Shown here: positions 1 to 6,090 of the stretch, in pieces
Layout of the letters: every line of letters begins with the position of its first letter
Position numbering within the stretch: the stretch's first letter is position 1
Origin: Gammaproteobacteria bacterium UBA4475
GTDB taxonomy: Bacteria; Pseudomonadota; Gammaproteobacteria; Pseudomonadales; Azotimanducaceae
DNA: 6,090 bases
Reading direction: 5' to 3'
Assembly: GCA_002389265.1 (NCBI GenBank)
Contig: DGOD01000134.1
Span: 1-6,090, forward strand
Notes under the pieces: model-generated
Databases searched by the model: none
Told to the model about the DNA's origin: nothing
Seen by the model: the letters and a program-made list of their open reading frames with translations, nothing else
Position numbers and translations under genes: made by a program

Positions 1-1
1 T

Positions 2-160
2 GCGACAGTCATCAATTTGTTTCTGGTGCCAAGCCTGTACTTGATGCTGGACGACCTGCAACACTTTCTTGGCTTAAGTCGTCAGATCGACCCGGCAAGC
101 ATTCAACGTGAGCCTGAGATTGTGACCAACGCCCTAAAGGACACGATACCGCTCAAATAA
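2..160 (+). CDS. RND-family efflux transporter permease, C-terminal end (partial)
   Basis: Only the last 52 codons are present; the frame enters at base 2 and stops at TAA 158-160. The translation contains TVINLFLVPSLYLMLDDL, which matches the final transmembrane helix and cytoplasmic end of AcrB/MexB-type (ACR_tran) inner-membrane exporters, where a hydrophobic stretch ends in a Pro-x-x-Tyr-Leu pattern. About 32 hydrophilic residues follow, as a cytoplasmic tail. In the family, these proteins are roughly 1000-residue proton-driven pumps that export drugs, metals or lipids through a periplasmic adaptor and an outer-membrane channel. The substrate cannot be judged from this fragment, and the adaptor gene would be expected upstream, outside the window. 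The assignment rests on a short motif, so an unrelated polytopic membrane protein cannot be fully excluded. Confidence 0.
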   Translation, partial: ATVINLFLVPSLYLMLDDLQHFLGLSRQIDPASIQREPEIVTNALKDTIPLK

Positions 161-179
161 TCACCGCCAGGCGTATGCA

Positions 180-216
180 GGGGCGCCCGGCCAGGGGTGC
201 CCGACCAGGGGCGCCC
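180..216. repeat. GC-rich 14-bp tandem repeat with hairpin potential between convergent genes
   Basis: Two and a half copies of a 14-bp unit stand in tandem: GGGGCGCCCGGCCA (180-193), GGGGTGCCCGACCA (194-207) and GGGGCGCCC (208-216). GGGCGCCC is its own reverse complement, so 181-188 can pair with 195-202 (one G-U pair, six-base loop) or with 209-216 (20-base loop). The array sits between the stop of the RND gene and the stop of the opposing hydrolase gene, where a transcript-end hairpin would be expected. Neither side has a clear run of T, so a classical intrinsic terminator is not shown. It may protect mRNA 3' ends or simply be a slippage-prone repeat. Confidence 0.
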
Positions 217-232
217 TAATAAGCTCGCCAGG

Positions 233-1222
233 CTAGGCATCCTGAGCCGACAAAGAATCCACAAAGACGCGTAATGCAATATTCAGTTGATCCGGTTGAT
301 CGTAGTGCAGCATGTGCCCGGCCTGGGGAATCACAACATGGCGGGCATCCGCAAACAAACCCTGGCGCCGACCTAACTCAGCAGCATACAGCGCCTCACT
401 CGCCTGCAGCCCCATTCGCCCAGCCGTCCAATACTGAAGGGCATCTTCACCGGTGATGATGAGAACCGGGCAATCAAGCCAACGCATTTGCTGTTCAGTT
501 TCAAGCGAAGAAAATGTTTGCCAAACCATATTCATCATGGGGTCCCAGCGCCAGCGAATACCACCATCGGGGTGCGCTTCGATGCCTGCCTCGACAATCT
601 GGCGGGCCCGATCGACCGCGAGTCGCGGATTGTTGCGGGTCAGACGAGCGAGGGCATCAGCTGAGTCGGGCATGGCCTTCAAATCACGGCTAAGACCTAC
701 CATGGATTCTACCTGGTCACGCCAGCGCTGCTGCAAAGTCTGATCATCCGCCACCTCCGCCGCGTTCGGTGGCCCCATACCATCTAGCAACACCAGCGCC
801 CGGACCTCTTGCGGATAAGCCGCGGCGTAGCGGCTAACGATGTGCCCACCCAAACTGTGACCTATTAGAATCGGCGAGGTCGCGGCGCGATCCAGCTGGA
901 AATGTTTGACCATCGCCCGCAAATCAGCGACAAATTGAACCATGGCATAGCTGCCTGGATTATCACTATGACCATGACCCCGCAGATCCAGAGCGAATAT
1001 ACGGTGACTGCCCTGAAAGGCACTGGCGATACTGGTCATACTCAAACCGTGATCCCGCATACCGTGCAGCAGGATCATCGGTGGTTTTTCTGGATCGCCA
1101 AACTCGAGCGCCGATAGCTGACAATTGGCCCCAGCAAAATAACTGCGTTGTGACTGCAATCCGTGAGGTGCTTCTGAATACAAGGGGATCGGTGTGGGCG
1201 GCTGAACCGTTGAATCTTGCAT
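233..1222 (-). CDS. alpha/beta-fold hydrolase
   Basis: Using the ATG at 1220-1222, the product has 329 residues. It shows the hallmarks of the alpha/beta-hydrolase fold in order: the oxyanion-loop motif LLHGMRDHG (about residues 51-59), DLRGHGHSD (about 79-87), the nucleophile elbow GHSLGG (121-126, Ser123), LIITGEDA (about 254-261, Asp260 as likely acid) and AGHMLHYDQP (about 301-310, His303). The catalytic triad is therefore intact. Between the elbow and the acid lies a mostly helical cap region. No signal peptide is seen from this start, so a cytoplasmic place is likely. Such enzymes cleave esters, lactones, epoxides or other bonds; the substrate cannot be read from the sequence. The frame stays open up to a GTG at 1288, which would add 22 hydrophobic residues. 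I prefer the ATG because AGTGGA lies eight bases before it, the GTG has no well-placed ribosome site, and the resulting N-terminus fits the family better. The gene is transcribed divergently from the M16 gene. Confidence 0.
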   Translation of the reverse strand: MQDSTVQPPTPIPLYSEAPHGLQSQRSYFAGANCQLSALEFGDPEKPPMILLHGMRDHGLSMTSIASAFQGSHRIFALDLRGHGHSDNPGSYAMVQFVADLRAMVKHFQLDRAATSPILIGHSLGGHIVSRYAAAYPQEVRALVLLDGMGPPNAAEVADDQTLQQRWRDQVESMVGLSRDLKAMPDSADALARLTRNNPRLAVDRARQIVEAGIEAHPDGGIRWRWDPMMNMVWQTFSSLETEQQMRWLDCPVLIITGEDALQYWTAGRMGLQASEALYAAELGRRQGLFADARHVVIPQAGHMLHYDQPDQLNIALRVFVDSLSAQDA

Positions 1223-1331
1223 GCCTGATATCCACTTAAACTGAGAGGGAATTACAACAATCACGACGAACCGCGCTGCTAACAACACCGCAAGTATATC
1301 GCGACCTCAGCCTTTTATCACGACCCAGAGT

Positions 1332-1350
1332 GACCGGTCATCAACCGGCC
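1332..1350. promoter_or_regulatory. imperfect inverted repeat in the divergent intergenic region
   Basis: GACCGGT (1332-1338) and ACCGGCC (1344-1350) form an inverted repeat with six of seven positions paired around a five-base centre (CATCA). It lies between the divergent hydrolase and M16 genes, about 110 bp from the preferred hydrolase start and 130 bp from the M16 start. That is a reasonable place for a regulator binding site serving either gene. No regulator family could be matched, and an inverted repeat of this size can arise by chance. Confidence 0.
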
Positions 1351-1429
1351 GATCTGCTTGTGTTAATTTAATCTGACTTGGGTTATAAGTGCACCAGCCA
1401 GTGTGCTATCGCGGCTTAGCTGACGTATC

Positions 1430-1473
1430 AACTCTCAACCACATCTCAATTACATCTCAATCACATTTCAGGG
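1430..1473 (+). repeat. four imperfect 11-bp tandem repeats in the M16 gene leader
   Basis: Four 11-bp units follow one another without gaps: AACTCTCAACC (1430-1440), ACATCTCAATT (1441-1451), ACATCTCAATC (1452-1462) and ACATTTCAGGG (1463-1473). The two middle units differ only in the last base. The last unit runs straight into the Shine-Dalgarno sequence of the M16 gene. The array is pyrimidine- and A-rich with almost no G, so it should be largely unstructured in RNA. It lies downstream of any likely promoter, so it would be part of the 5' untranslated leader. Confidence 0.
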
Positions 1474-1474
1474 A
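1470..1474 (+). promoter_or_regulatory. ribosome binding site of the M16 peptidase gene
   Basis: AGGGA is followed by five bases (CGTTC) and then the ATG at 1480. The spacing and sequence are standard, and they fix the start codon that also gives a complete signal peptide. Confidence 0.
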
Positions 1475-1479
1475 CGTTC

Positions 1480-4227
1480 ATGAATCGTTTGACCACCGGC
1501 TTGTTATTGTCATTTCTTGTCATCTTTGGCGCTTCAAATTCGGCCACAGCAAAAGACCCCTTCGACCTGAGCGTCGATATTCCGCACAAGGTATTCACCC
1601 TCGATAATGGTCTGACTGTCATTGTCCATGAAGACCACAAGGCCCCTATCGTCGCCGTCAATATCTGGTATCACGTGGGCTCAAAGAATGAAGTCAAAGG
1701 CAAAACCGGGTTCGCCCATTTGTTTGAGCATCTGATGTTCAATGGCAGCGAAAATTATGACGATGATTATTTTCGTGCCACTGAAAAGCTGGGCGCCACT
1801 ACCCAGAACGGGACTACCAGCTGGGACAGGACCAACTATTTTCAGAATGTGCCTGTCAGCGCTCTGGATACCATCCTCTGGCTTGAGTCTGACCGTATGG
1901 GCAATCTGCTGGGCGCCATCACTCAGGAGAAACTCGACGAGCAACGAGGCGTGGTTCAAAACGAAAAACGCCAAGGCCAAAATCGACCCTATGGCAAGGC
2001 TGCAGAAATTCAATACAGTAGTATTTATCCCTCTAATCACCCCTACTCCTGGACCACAATCGGCTCCATGGAGGACCTCAATGCGGCGGTGTTGGACGAT
2101 GTGCATGCCTGGTTCAAACAATACTATGGCGCTGCAAATACGGTATTGGTGATTGCCGGCGATATCGAAACCGAAGCTGTGATGGCCAAGATCAAGCACT
2201 ACTTCGGCGCCATACCACCAGGACCACCGTTAACTAAACATGCCCAATGGGTCGCGAAGTTAACCGGGACTCAGAAGCAGATCAGTTACGACCGTGTACC
2301 CCAGACCATGCTGTTAAAGTCCTGGAATATCGAAGGTCATTTAAGCCAGGATACAGCTTATCTGGGAATGGTAGGCGCGGCGTTATCCGCCGGAAAAAAT
2401 TCTCGCCTGTACAAGCGCCTGGCCTATGACCAACAACTCGTGTCTTCTGTTAACGCCTATGTCTCAGCTGGAGAGATCGCTGGCACCTTTGAGATCTCGG
2501 CGATGATTATCCCTGGCGTCGATGAAGCCTTGGTTGATCGCATCATCGAGGAGGAACTTGCCCGCTTCCTCAAAACTGGCCCGACTAAAAAAGAGCTGGC
2601 TCGAATCAAGGCCCAGTCGGTCAGCAGCTTCGTTCGAGGTATGGAAAAGATCGGCGGATTCGGTGGCAAGTCTGACATTCTGGCCAGGAGTTTTACTTAC
2701 AGCGGCGACCCTGAATTTTACAAGCAAGAATTAAACTGGACGAAAAAGGCTACCGCCAAAGACCTGCAGCGCGTCGCGAACAAATGGCTCACCGATGGGC
2801 TTTACCAGCTTGAAATCAGGCCCTTTCCAAAACTCAGCGCAGCCAATGACACAGTGGACCGGAGTCAGGTGCCTGAACCCACTCAACCCCCACTGGCGCA
2901 GCTTGACGAATTTGAGCGTGCTGAACTGCCGAACGGGCTAAAAGTCATCGTCGCCAAGCGTGACACTGTTCCGGTCGTTAGCATGCAGTTGTCTCTAGAT
3001 GCAGGTTACGCGTCGGATCAATTCAGTACACCGGGCACCGCAAAGTTAGCAATGAATATGCTCGATGAAGGCACCCTTTCGATGGATGCCCTGGCCATCA
3101 ATGAGCGCCTGATGTTACTAGGTGCAAATGTCAGTAGCGGCTCAAATCTCGACACCTCATTCGTCACTTTCTCGACTCTGAAGACCACGCTGGACGATTC
3201 CTTGCCAATCTTCACTGATGTGGTACTCAATCCAGCTTTTCCTGGTACAGAACTCGAACGTCTACGTACCCAGCAAATAATGGGGATCCAAGCGGAGCAG
3301 ACCAATCCACGATCCATGGGTCTGCGGGTCTTTCCACAGCTGATTTATGGCCAAGGGCATGCGTACAGCAATTCATTAACTGGCTCTGGCACCCTTGACT
3401 CTGTTGGCACCATCGACCTTGATACCCTTAAGGCATTCCATAACACCTGGTTTAAGCCGAATCACGGGACGCTGATAGTGGTGGGCGATATCACCATGGC
3501 AGAGATCCTGCCACGGCTTAAAATACAGTTTTCTGACTGGCAACCAGGGGATATTCCAGTCAAGAATATCGGCCTCGTCAGCAAACCCGCGAGCACTAAA
3601 ATTTATCTCGTCGATCGACCTGACTCACCGCAATCCTTTCTGTTCGCTAGCCAGATCGCGACCCCAAAGGCCAACCCCGACGAAATCGCCACCGAGGTCA
3701 TGAATGATATTCTCGGCGGCATGGCCACATCACGAGTCAACATGAATCTGCGAGAAGACAAACACTGGTCTTATGGCGCTTATACGGGTCTGGTAAGCGC
3801 CCGCGGCCAGCGAACCTTTTATGTCATTACCAGCGTTCAGACCGACAAAACCAGCGAGTCGGTCCTGGAAGTCATGGGCGAACTGTCCCGCTATGTCGGC
3901 AATCAACCTGCTACTGCCGAAGAACTCAATAAGGTCATCCTGAATAACACACTGTCACTCACCGGCAGCTGGGAGACCGCTGGCTCGGTACTGGGCAGCA
4001 TCTCGCAAATCGTTCAGTACGGCTTGCCTGATGATTATTTTCGCCACTACGCTCAAGCTGTCGCCACATTAGAATTGCCCGAGGTGCAGCGGATCGCTAA
4101 CAAGCTGATTGACCCTACCGCAATGGTCTGGGTCGTCGTTGGCGATCGAGCGCAAATTGAAACGGGCCTGAACGCTTTGGGATACGGCGACGTCATTCTG
4201 ATCGATGCTGATGGCAACAAACTCTGA
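1480..4227 (+). CDS. secreted M16-family zinc metallopeptidase (pitrilysin/PqqL-like, two M16 halves)
   Basis: The 915-residue product begins with a signal peptide: MNR, a hydrophobic core LLLSFLVIFGAS, then NSATA with likely signal-peptidase I cleavage after Ala24 (A-T-A). There is no lipobox cysteine, so the mature enzyme should be in the periplasm or exported. The first half (about 37-250) carries the inverted zinc motif HLFEH (His80, Glu83, His84) and, 78 residues on, Glu162 in VVQNEKRQ as the third zinc ligand, so it should be catalytic. Residues about 255-445 form the companion M16_C domain. The second half starts near 477 (ERAELPNGLKVIVAKR); at the place of the zinc motif it has GTAKLAMNMLDE, without histidines, as is usual for the non-catalytic half. 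Arg758 and Tyr765 in LREDKHWSYG match the Arg/Tyr pair family members use to hold substrate. Length and layout resemble PqqL-type periplasmic enzymes, which degrade small proteins or peptides. The exact substrate is unknown. The gene looks monocistronic or leads an operon, with its own leader and ribosome site. Confidence 0.
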   Translation: MNRLTTGLLLSFLVIFGASNSATAKDPFDLSVDIPHKVFTLDNGLTVIVHEDHKAPIVAVNIWYHVGSKNEVKGKTGFAHLFEHLMFNGSENYDDDYFRATEKLGATTQNGTTSWDRTNYFQNVPVSALDTILWLESDRMGNLLGAITQEKLDEQRGVVQNEKRQGQNRPYGKAAEIQYSSIYPSNHPYSWTTIGSMEDLNAAVLDDVHAWFKQYYGAANTVLVIAGDIETEAVMAKIKHYFGAIPPGPPLTKHAQWVAKLTGTQKQISYDRVPQTMLLKSWNIEGHLSQDTAYLGMVGAALSAGKNSRLYKRLAYDQQLVSSVNAYVSAGEIAGTFEISAMIIPGVDEALVDRIIEEELARFLKTGPTKKELARIKAQSVSSFVRGMEKIGGFGGKSDILARSFTYSGDPEFYKQELNWTKKATAKDLQRVANKWLTDGLYQLEIRPFPKLSAANDTVDRSQVPEPTQPPLAQLDEFERAELPNGLKVIVAKRDTVPVVSMQLSLDAGYASDQFSTPGTAKLAMNMLDEGTLSMDALAINERLMLLGANVSSGSNLDTSFVTFSTLKTTLDDSLPIFTDVVLNPAFPGTELERLRTQQIMGIQAEQTNPRSMGLRVFPQLIYGQGHAYSNSLTGSGTLDSVGTIDLDTLKAFHNTWFKPNHGTLIVVGDITMAEILPRLKIQFSDWQPGDIPVKNIGLVSKPASTKIYLVDRPDSPQSFLFASQIATPKANPDEIATEVMNDILGGMATSRVNMNLREDKHWSYGAYTGLVSARGQRTFYVITSVQTDKTSESVLEVMGELSRYVGNQPATAEELNKVILNNTLSLTGSWETAGSVLGSISQIVQYGLPDDYFRHYAQAVATLELPEVQRIANKLIDPTAMVWVVVGDRAQIETGLNALGYGDVILIDADGNKL

Positions 4228-4733
4228 ACCATCGATAAGTTCCAGCGCAGCGAAAACTGTCGCCTTTTATGGCCCTACTGACAAGCTTAATGGTTTGTTA
4301 GCGGGCCAAGTACCGATATCGCCAGGCTACCCCTGGCCGGCTTTAGTGCGCCAGCTGGTTACCTGCTGGGCAGCCAGAATATCATCGAAGATCGTCTTCG
4401 CAGCAAGGTCAGCGCGGGCACTATTCAATTCAAACACGCCGATGATCGAGAGCAATGCAACAGGACCTTACAGCGCGATGCCGGCGACAATTCGATCCAG
4501 GCGTTTTCGTTTCGAGCATCCATTGCTGCCGTCGATGCGCGTGAACAGCTTCCCTCGCGATACGGGTTACGTTTATAGTGCTCCTCTTTTATTTTGGGTT
4601 ACGCGTCGATGCCCTTTCATGTCCAGCCACACTGTGGTCAACCAACTCGTCAGGGTGCAAGCGCCTGGTGCGCAAAGACAATCATCACGGTCTTGCACTG
4701 CCAGCATCAGCCAATAGCCTGTAGTAACCTGCC
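4228..4733. other. 506-bp stretch without a convincing gene
   Basis: This stretch lies between the M16 stop and the QEGLA start. A frame on the plus strand is open from an ATG at 4205, inside the M16 gene, to TAG at 4715-4717 (170 codons). Its product is very rich in Ser, Arg and Pro, has only five acidic residues, and lacks a ribosome site and any domain I know, so I do not call it a gene. A second plus frame is open from 4291 to 4575 (95 codons) with balanced composition but no ATG, GTG or TTG. On the minus strand, 4566-4471 and 4467-4330 are open in one frame, broken by a single TAA at 4468-4470. A perfect six-base hairpin, GCCAGG/CCTGGC, lies at 4321-4337. The region could be a decayed gene, a long leader for the next gene, or carry a small RNA. 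No tRNA, clear promoter or strong terminator was recognised. Confidence 0.
4321..4337. repeat. perfect 6-bp inverted repeat (hairpin)
   Basis: GCCAGG (4321-4326) and CCTGGC (4332-4337) pair perfectly around a five-base loop. It lies 94 bp after the M16 stop codon and has no following T-run, so it is not a typical intrinsic terminator. It could slow exonucleases at an mRNA end or be incidental. Confidence 0.
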
Positions 4734-6050
4734 ATGAGCCTGGGTCGTTATCGGGAAAACTTACGCGAGCTGTCAGACCAACTCATTGCCATTCAAAAGC
4801 CGATCCGAATTCTCGACAGTATCAAATGGCCTCGCGGCATCGAGGCCACATTCCTAGCCGACAAGCGCGGTGGTGTACCGGTCTTGCCCGAAAACTACTA
4901 TGCGGCATTACCCCTGAAGTACAACCCCGAGCAGCTCACCCTGGAACTGGTTCAATTGCGTCAACGAATCCGCTCGATCCTCGGCAAGAACGATGGCCTA
5001 GGTAACATATTAGCCGAATCCGTCGGCCAATATGAACGGGTGATCGAAATGCTGATGGCGCGGGGCACCAAAGCGTTTGCAAGCCACTCGAAAGCACTTT
5101 ATGGCTCGGCGTTTGACCACCTTCGTGGAGACCGTCGAACCCTGAATGAACTGGGCCAGCAACTCTCGTCTATTTTCACCCTACCTGCCGCTGCTCGCCT
5201 TAGTCACGACTACCCTCGAGACTACAGCGCAGAAGATGCGGTGCAGCGCTTAAGCGATGCATTGAATGGTTACTTTGGTCGCGACAAGATCAAGGTAATG
5301 CTCAGCGACGGCATTGTTTCCGATGCCGCCGCCGGTTCTGATTACATCAAGTTAAACGACAGCAAGCGCTTTTCTGACCAGGAGCTTCGCGTATTTGAAG
5401 TCCACGAAGGCTGGGTCCATGTGGGCACAACGTTAAATGGTAAACATCAACCCTGGGCGACGTGGCTGGCAGTTGGCTCGCCCAGGGTGACCGCCAGCCA
5501 AGAGGGCCTAGCCGTATTACTCGAGACCCTAACATTTTCTTCATTCCCGCAACGGGCCCGCAAGATCAGCGAACGCGTGCAGGCAGTTTCGATGGCGGAG
5601 CAAGGTGCTGACTTTCGACAGATTTTCGAACATTTTGTGGATCAAGGTCTGCCCCGCGAAGATAGCTATCAACTCACCCAGCGGGTTTTCCGTGGCGGCG
5701 ATCCGCGAGGCGGCAGCTATTTCACCAAGGACATCTCCTATGTTCGCGGTATTGTCGAGAACATCAATTTCATTCGCAGTGCAATACTCTCAGACGTACC
5801 GCAGTTGATCCCCCTGTTGTTTGTCGGCAAGGTCACGCTGGACGATCTACCCATACTGTACGAACATATGCTCGAGGGTACCGTGGTGGCACCTCGCTAC
5901 CTGCCGCCGATGTTTGCTGACATCAACGGTCTCTACGTCTGGTTTGGTTTTTCCAGCAGTCTCGGCTTGGTAGATTTAGGTAGGATGCAGAGACACTTTG
6001 AAAAGCTATTTACCAACCTGAAACCCCGAACCGACGATTCGCCAAGATAG
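4734..6050 (+). CDS. QEGLA-motif protein (DUF1704 / 'flavohemoglobin expression-modulating' family), probable zinc metallopeptidase
   Basis: The 438-residue product carries the name-giving QEGLA motif (residues 256-260 in TASQEGLAVLLETL) and the N-terminal RELSDQL...PIRILDSIKW pattern of this family. Before it stands HEGWVH (His224, Glu225, His229), an HExxxH motif. Glu257 of QEGLA, 28 residues after His229, is well placed as a third zinc ligand. Eukaryotic DUF1704 proteins of the MATCAP type are known tyrosine carboxypeptidases using HExxxH, so a metallopeptidase role is inferred here; the bacterial substrate is unknown. FRGGDPRGGSYFTKDISYVRG (about 319-339) is a further conserved-looking block. 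There is no signal peptide, so the protein should be cytoplasmic. The start is bounded by an in-frame TAA at 4725-4727, and the ATG at 4734 is the first possible; its ribosome site is poor. In other bacteria such genes often sit with an N-formylglutamate amidohydrolase-like gene and an ATP-grasp (glutathione synthetase-like) gene. No amidohydrolase gene is recognisable upstream here. The database name about flavohemoglobin says little about mechanism. Confidence 0.
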   Translation: MSLGRYRENLRELSDQLIAIQKPIRILDSIKWPRGIEATFLADKRGGVPVLPENYYAALPLKYNPEQLTLELVQLRQRIRSILGKNDGLGNILAESVGQYERVIEMLMARGTKAFASHSKALYGSAFDHLRGDRRTLNELGQQLSSIFTLPAAARLSHDYPRDYSAEDAVQRLSDALNGYFGRDKIKVMLSDGIVSDAAAGSDYIKLNDSKRFSDQELRVFEVHEGWVHVGTTLNGKHQPWATWLAVGSPRVTASQEGLAVLLETLTFSSFPQRARKISERVQAVSMAEQGADFRQIFEHFVDQGLPREDSYQLTQRVFRGGDPRGGSYFTKDISYVRGIVENINFIRSAILSDVPQLIPLLFVGKVTLDDLPILYEHMLEGTVVAPRYLPPMFADINGLYVWFGFSSSLGLVDLGRMQRHFEKLFTNLKPRTDDSPR

Positions 6051-6062
6051 GGCCAAGCGGTA

Positions 6063-6090
6063 ATGTCGAACAATGTATTGCCAGACGAAC
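6063..6090 (+). CDS. possible start of a downstream gene (partial)
   Basis: An ATG at 6063 lies 12 bp after the QEGLA stop and opens a frame reading MSNNVLPDE up to the window edge. The short spacing suggests co-transcription with the QEGLA gene. The ribosome site is weak (AAGCGG just upstream). Nine residues are too few to identify a family; from the usual neighbourhood of QEGLA genes, an ATP-grasp/glutathione synthetase-like protein would be a reasonable guess, but that is inference only. Confidence 0.

Noticed and set aside
902..1117. Plus-strand open frame opposite the hydrolase
   Set aside because: It is antisense to the catalytic core of the hydrolase, including the GHSLGG-side sequence, and is explained by codon bias of the real gene.
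1358..1389. TTGTGT ... TATAAG as a sigma-70 promoter for the M16 gene
   Set aside because: The spacer between the two hexamers is 20 bases, too long for a confident call; TTATAA at 1383-1388 remains a plausible -10 element only.
1681..2199. Minus-strand 172-codon open frame inside the M16 gene
   Set aside because: It lies wholly antisense to the catalytic domain of a well-supported gene, whose zinc motif and signal peptide establish the plus-strand frame; it has no recognisable domain.
4250..4268. GCGA...TCGC followed by CTTTT as an intrinsic terminator for the M16 gene
   Set aside because: The stem is only four base pairs and the T-run is four bases, too weak to call.
4480..4500. TTCGATCC resembling the T-loop of a tRNA
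   Set aside because: The flanking bases do not form a T-stem, and no anticodon or acceptor stem can be built around it.
4205..4717. 170-codon plus-strand open frame after the M16 gene
   Set aside because: It has no ribosome binding site, a strongly skewed Ser/Arg/Pro composition with only five acidic residues, many rare-looking codons and no known motif. It is kept as an open question in the gap entry but not called a CDS.

Overview
The window looks like chromosomal DNA of a proteobacterium, most likely a gammaproteobacterium of moderate GC content. This is inferred from the mix of families (an RND exporter end, a periplasmic M16 protease, a QEGLA/DUF1704 protein) and from a classical Shine-Dalgarno site before the M16 gene. 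No rRNA, tRNA, CRISPR array, insertion sequence or phage gene was found.

Layout from left to right. The last 52 codons of an RND-type efflux permease end at 160 (+). A 72-bp convergent spacer follows, holding a GC-rich 14-bp tandem repeat that can fold into hairpins. Next comes an alpha/beta-hydrolase gene on the minus strand (about 1222 down to 233) with an intact Ser-Asp-His triad. A divergent intergenic region (1223-1479) carries an imperfect inverted repeat and four imperfect 11-bp repeats running into the ribosome binding site of the next gene. That gene (1480-4227, +) encodes a 915-residue secreted M16 zinc metallopeptidase with two M16 halves, only the first of which is catalytic. A 506-bp stretch (4228-4733) without a convincing gene follows. 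A 438-residue QEGLA-motif/DUF1704 protein (4734-6050, +) comes next, and 12 bp after its stop an ATG at 6063 may begin another gene that leaves the window.

How they fit together: the M16 protein should act in the periplasm, the QEGLA protein has no export signal and should act in the cytoplasm, and the hydrolase is probably cytoplasmic. Nothing in the sequence ties them into one pathway. The QEGLA gene and the gene starting at 6063 look like an operon by spacing.

No clear new system is visible. The points most worth following are the QEGLA protein as a probable uncharacterised metallopeptidase (HEGWVH plus QEGLA glutamate), the unexplained 506-bp gap, and the short repeat arrays in the two intergenic regions.
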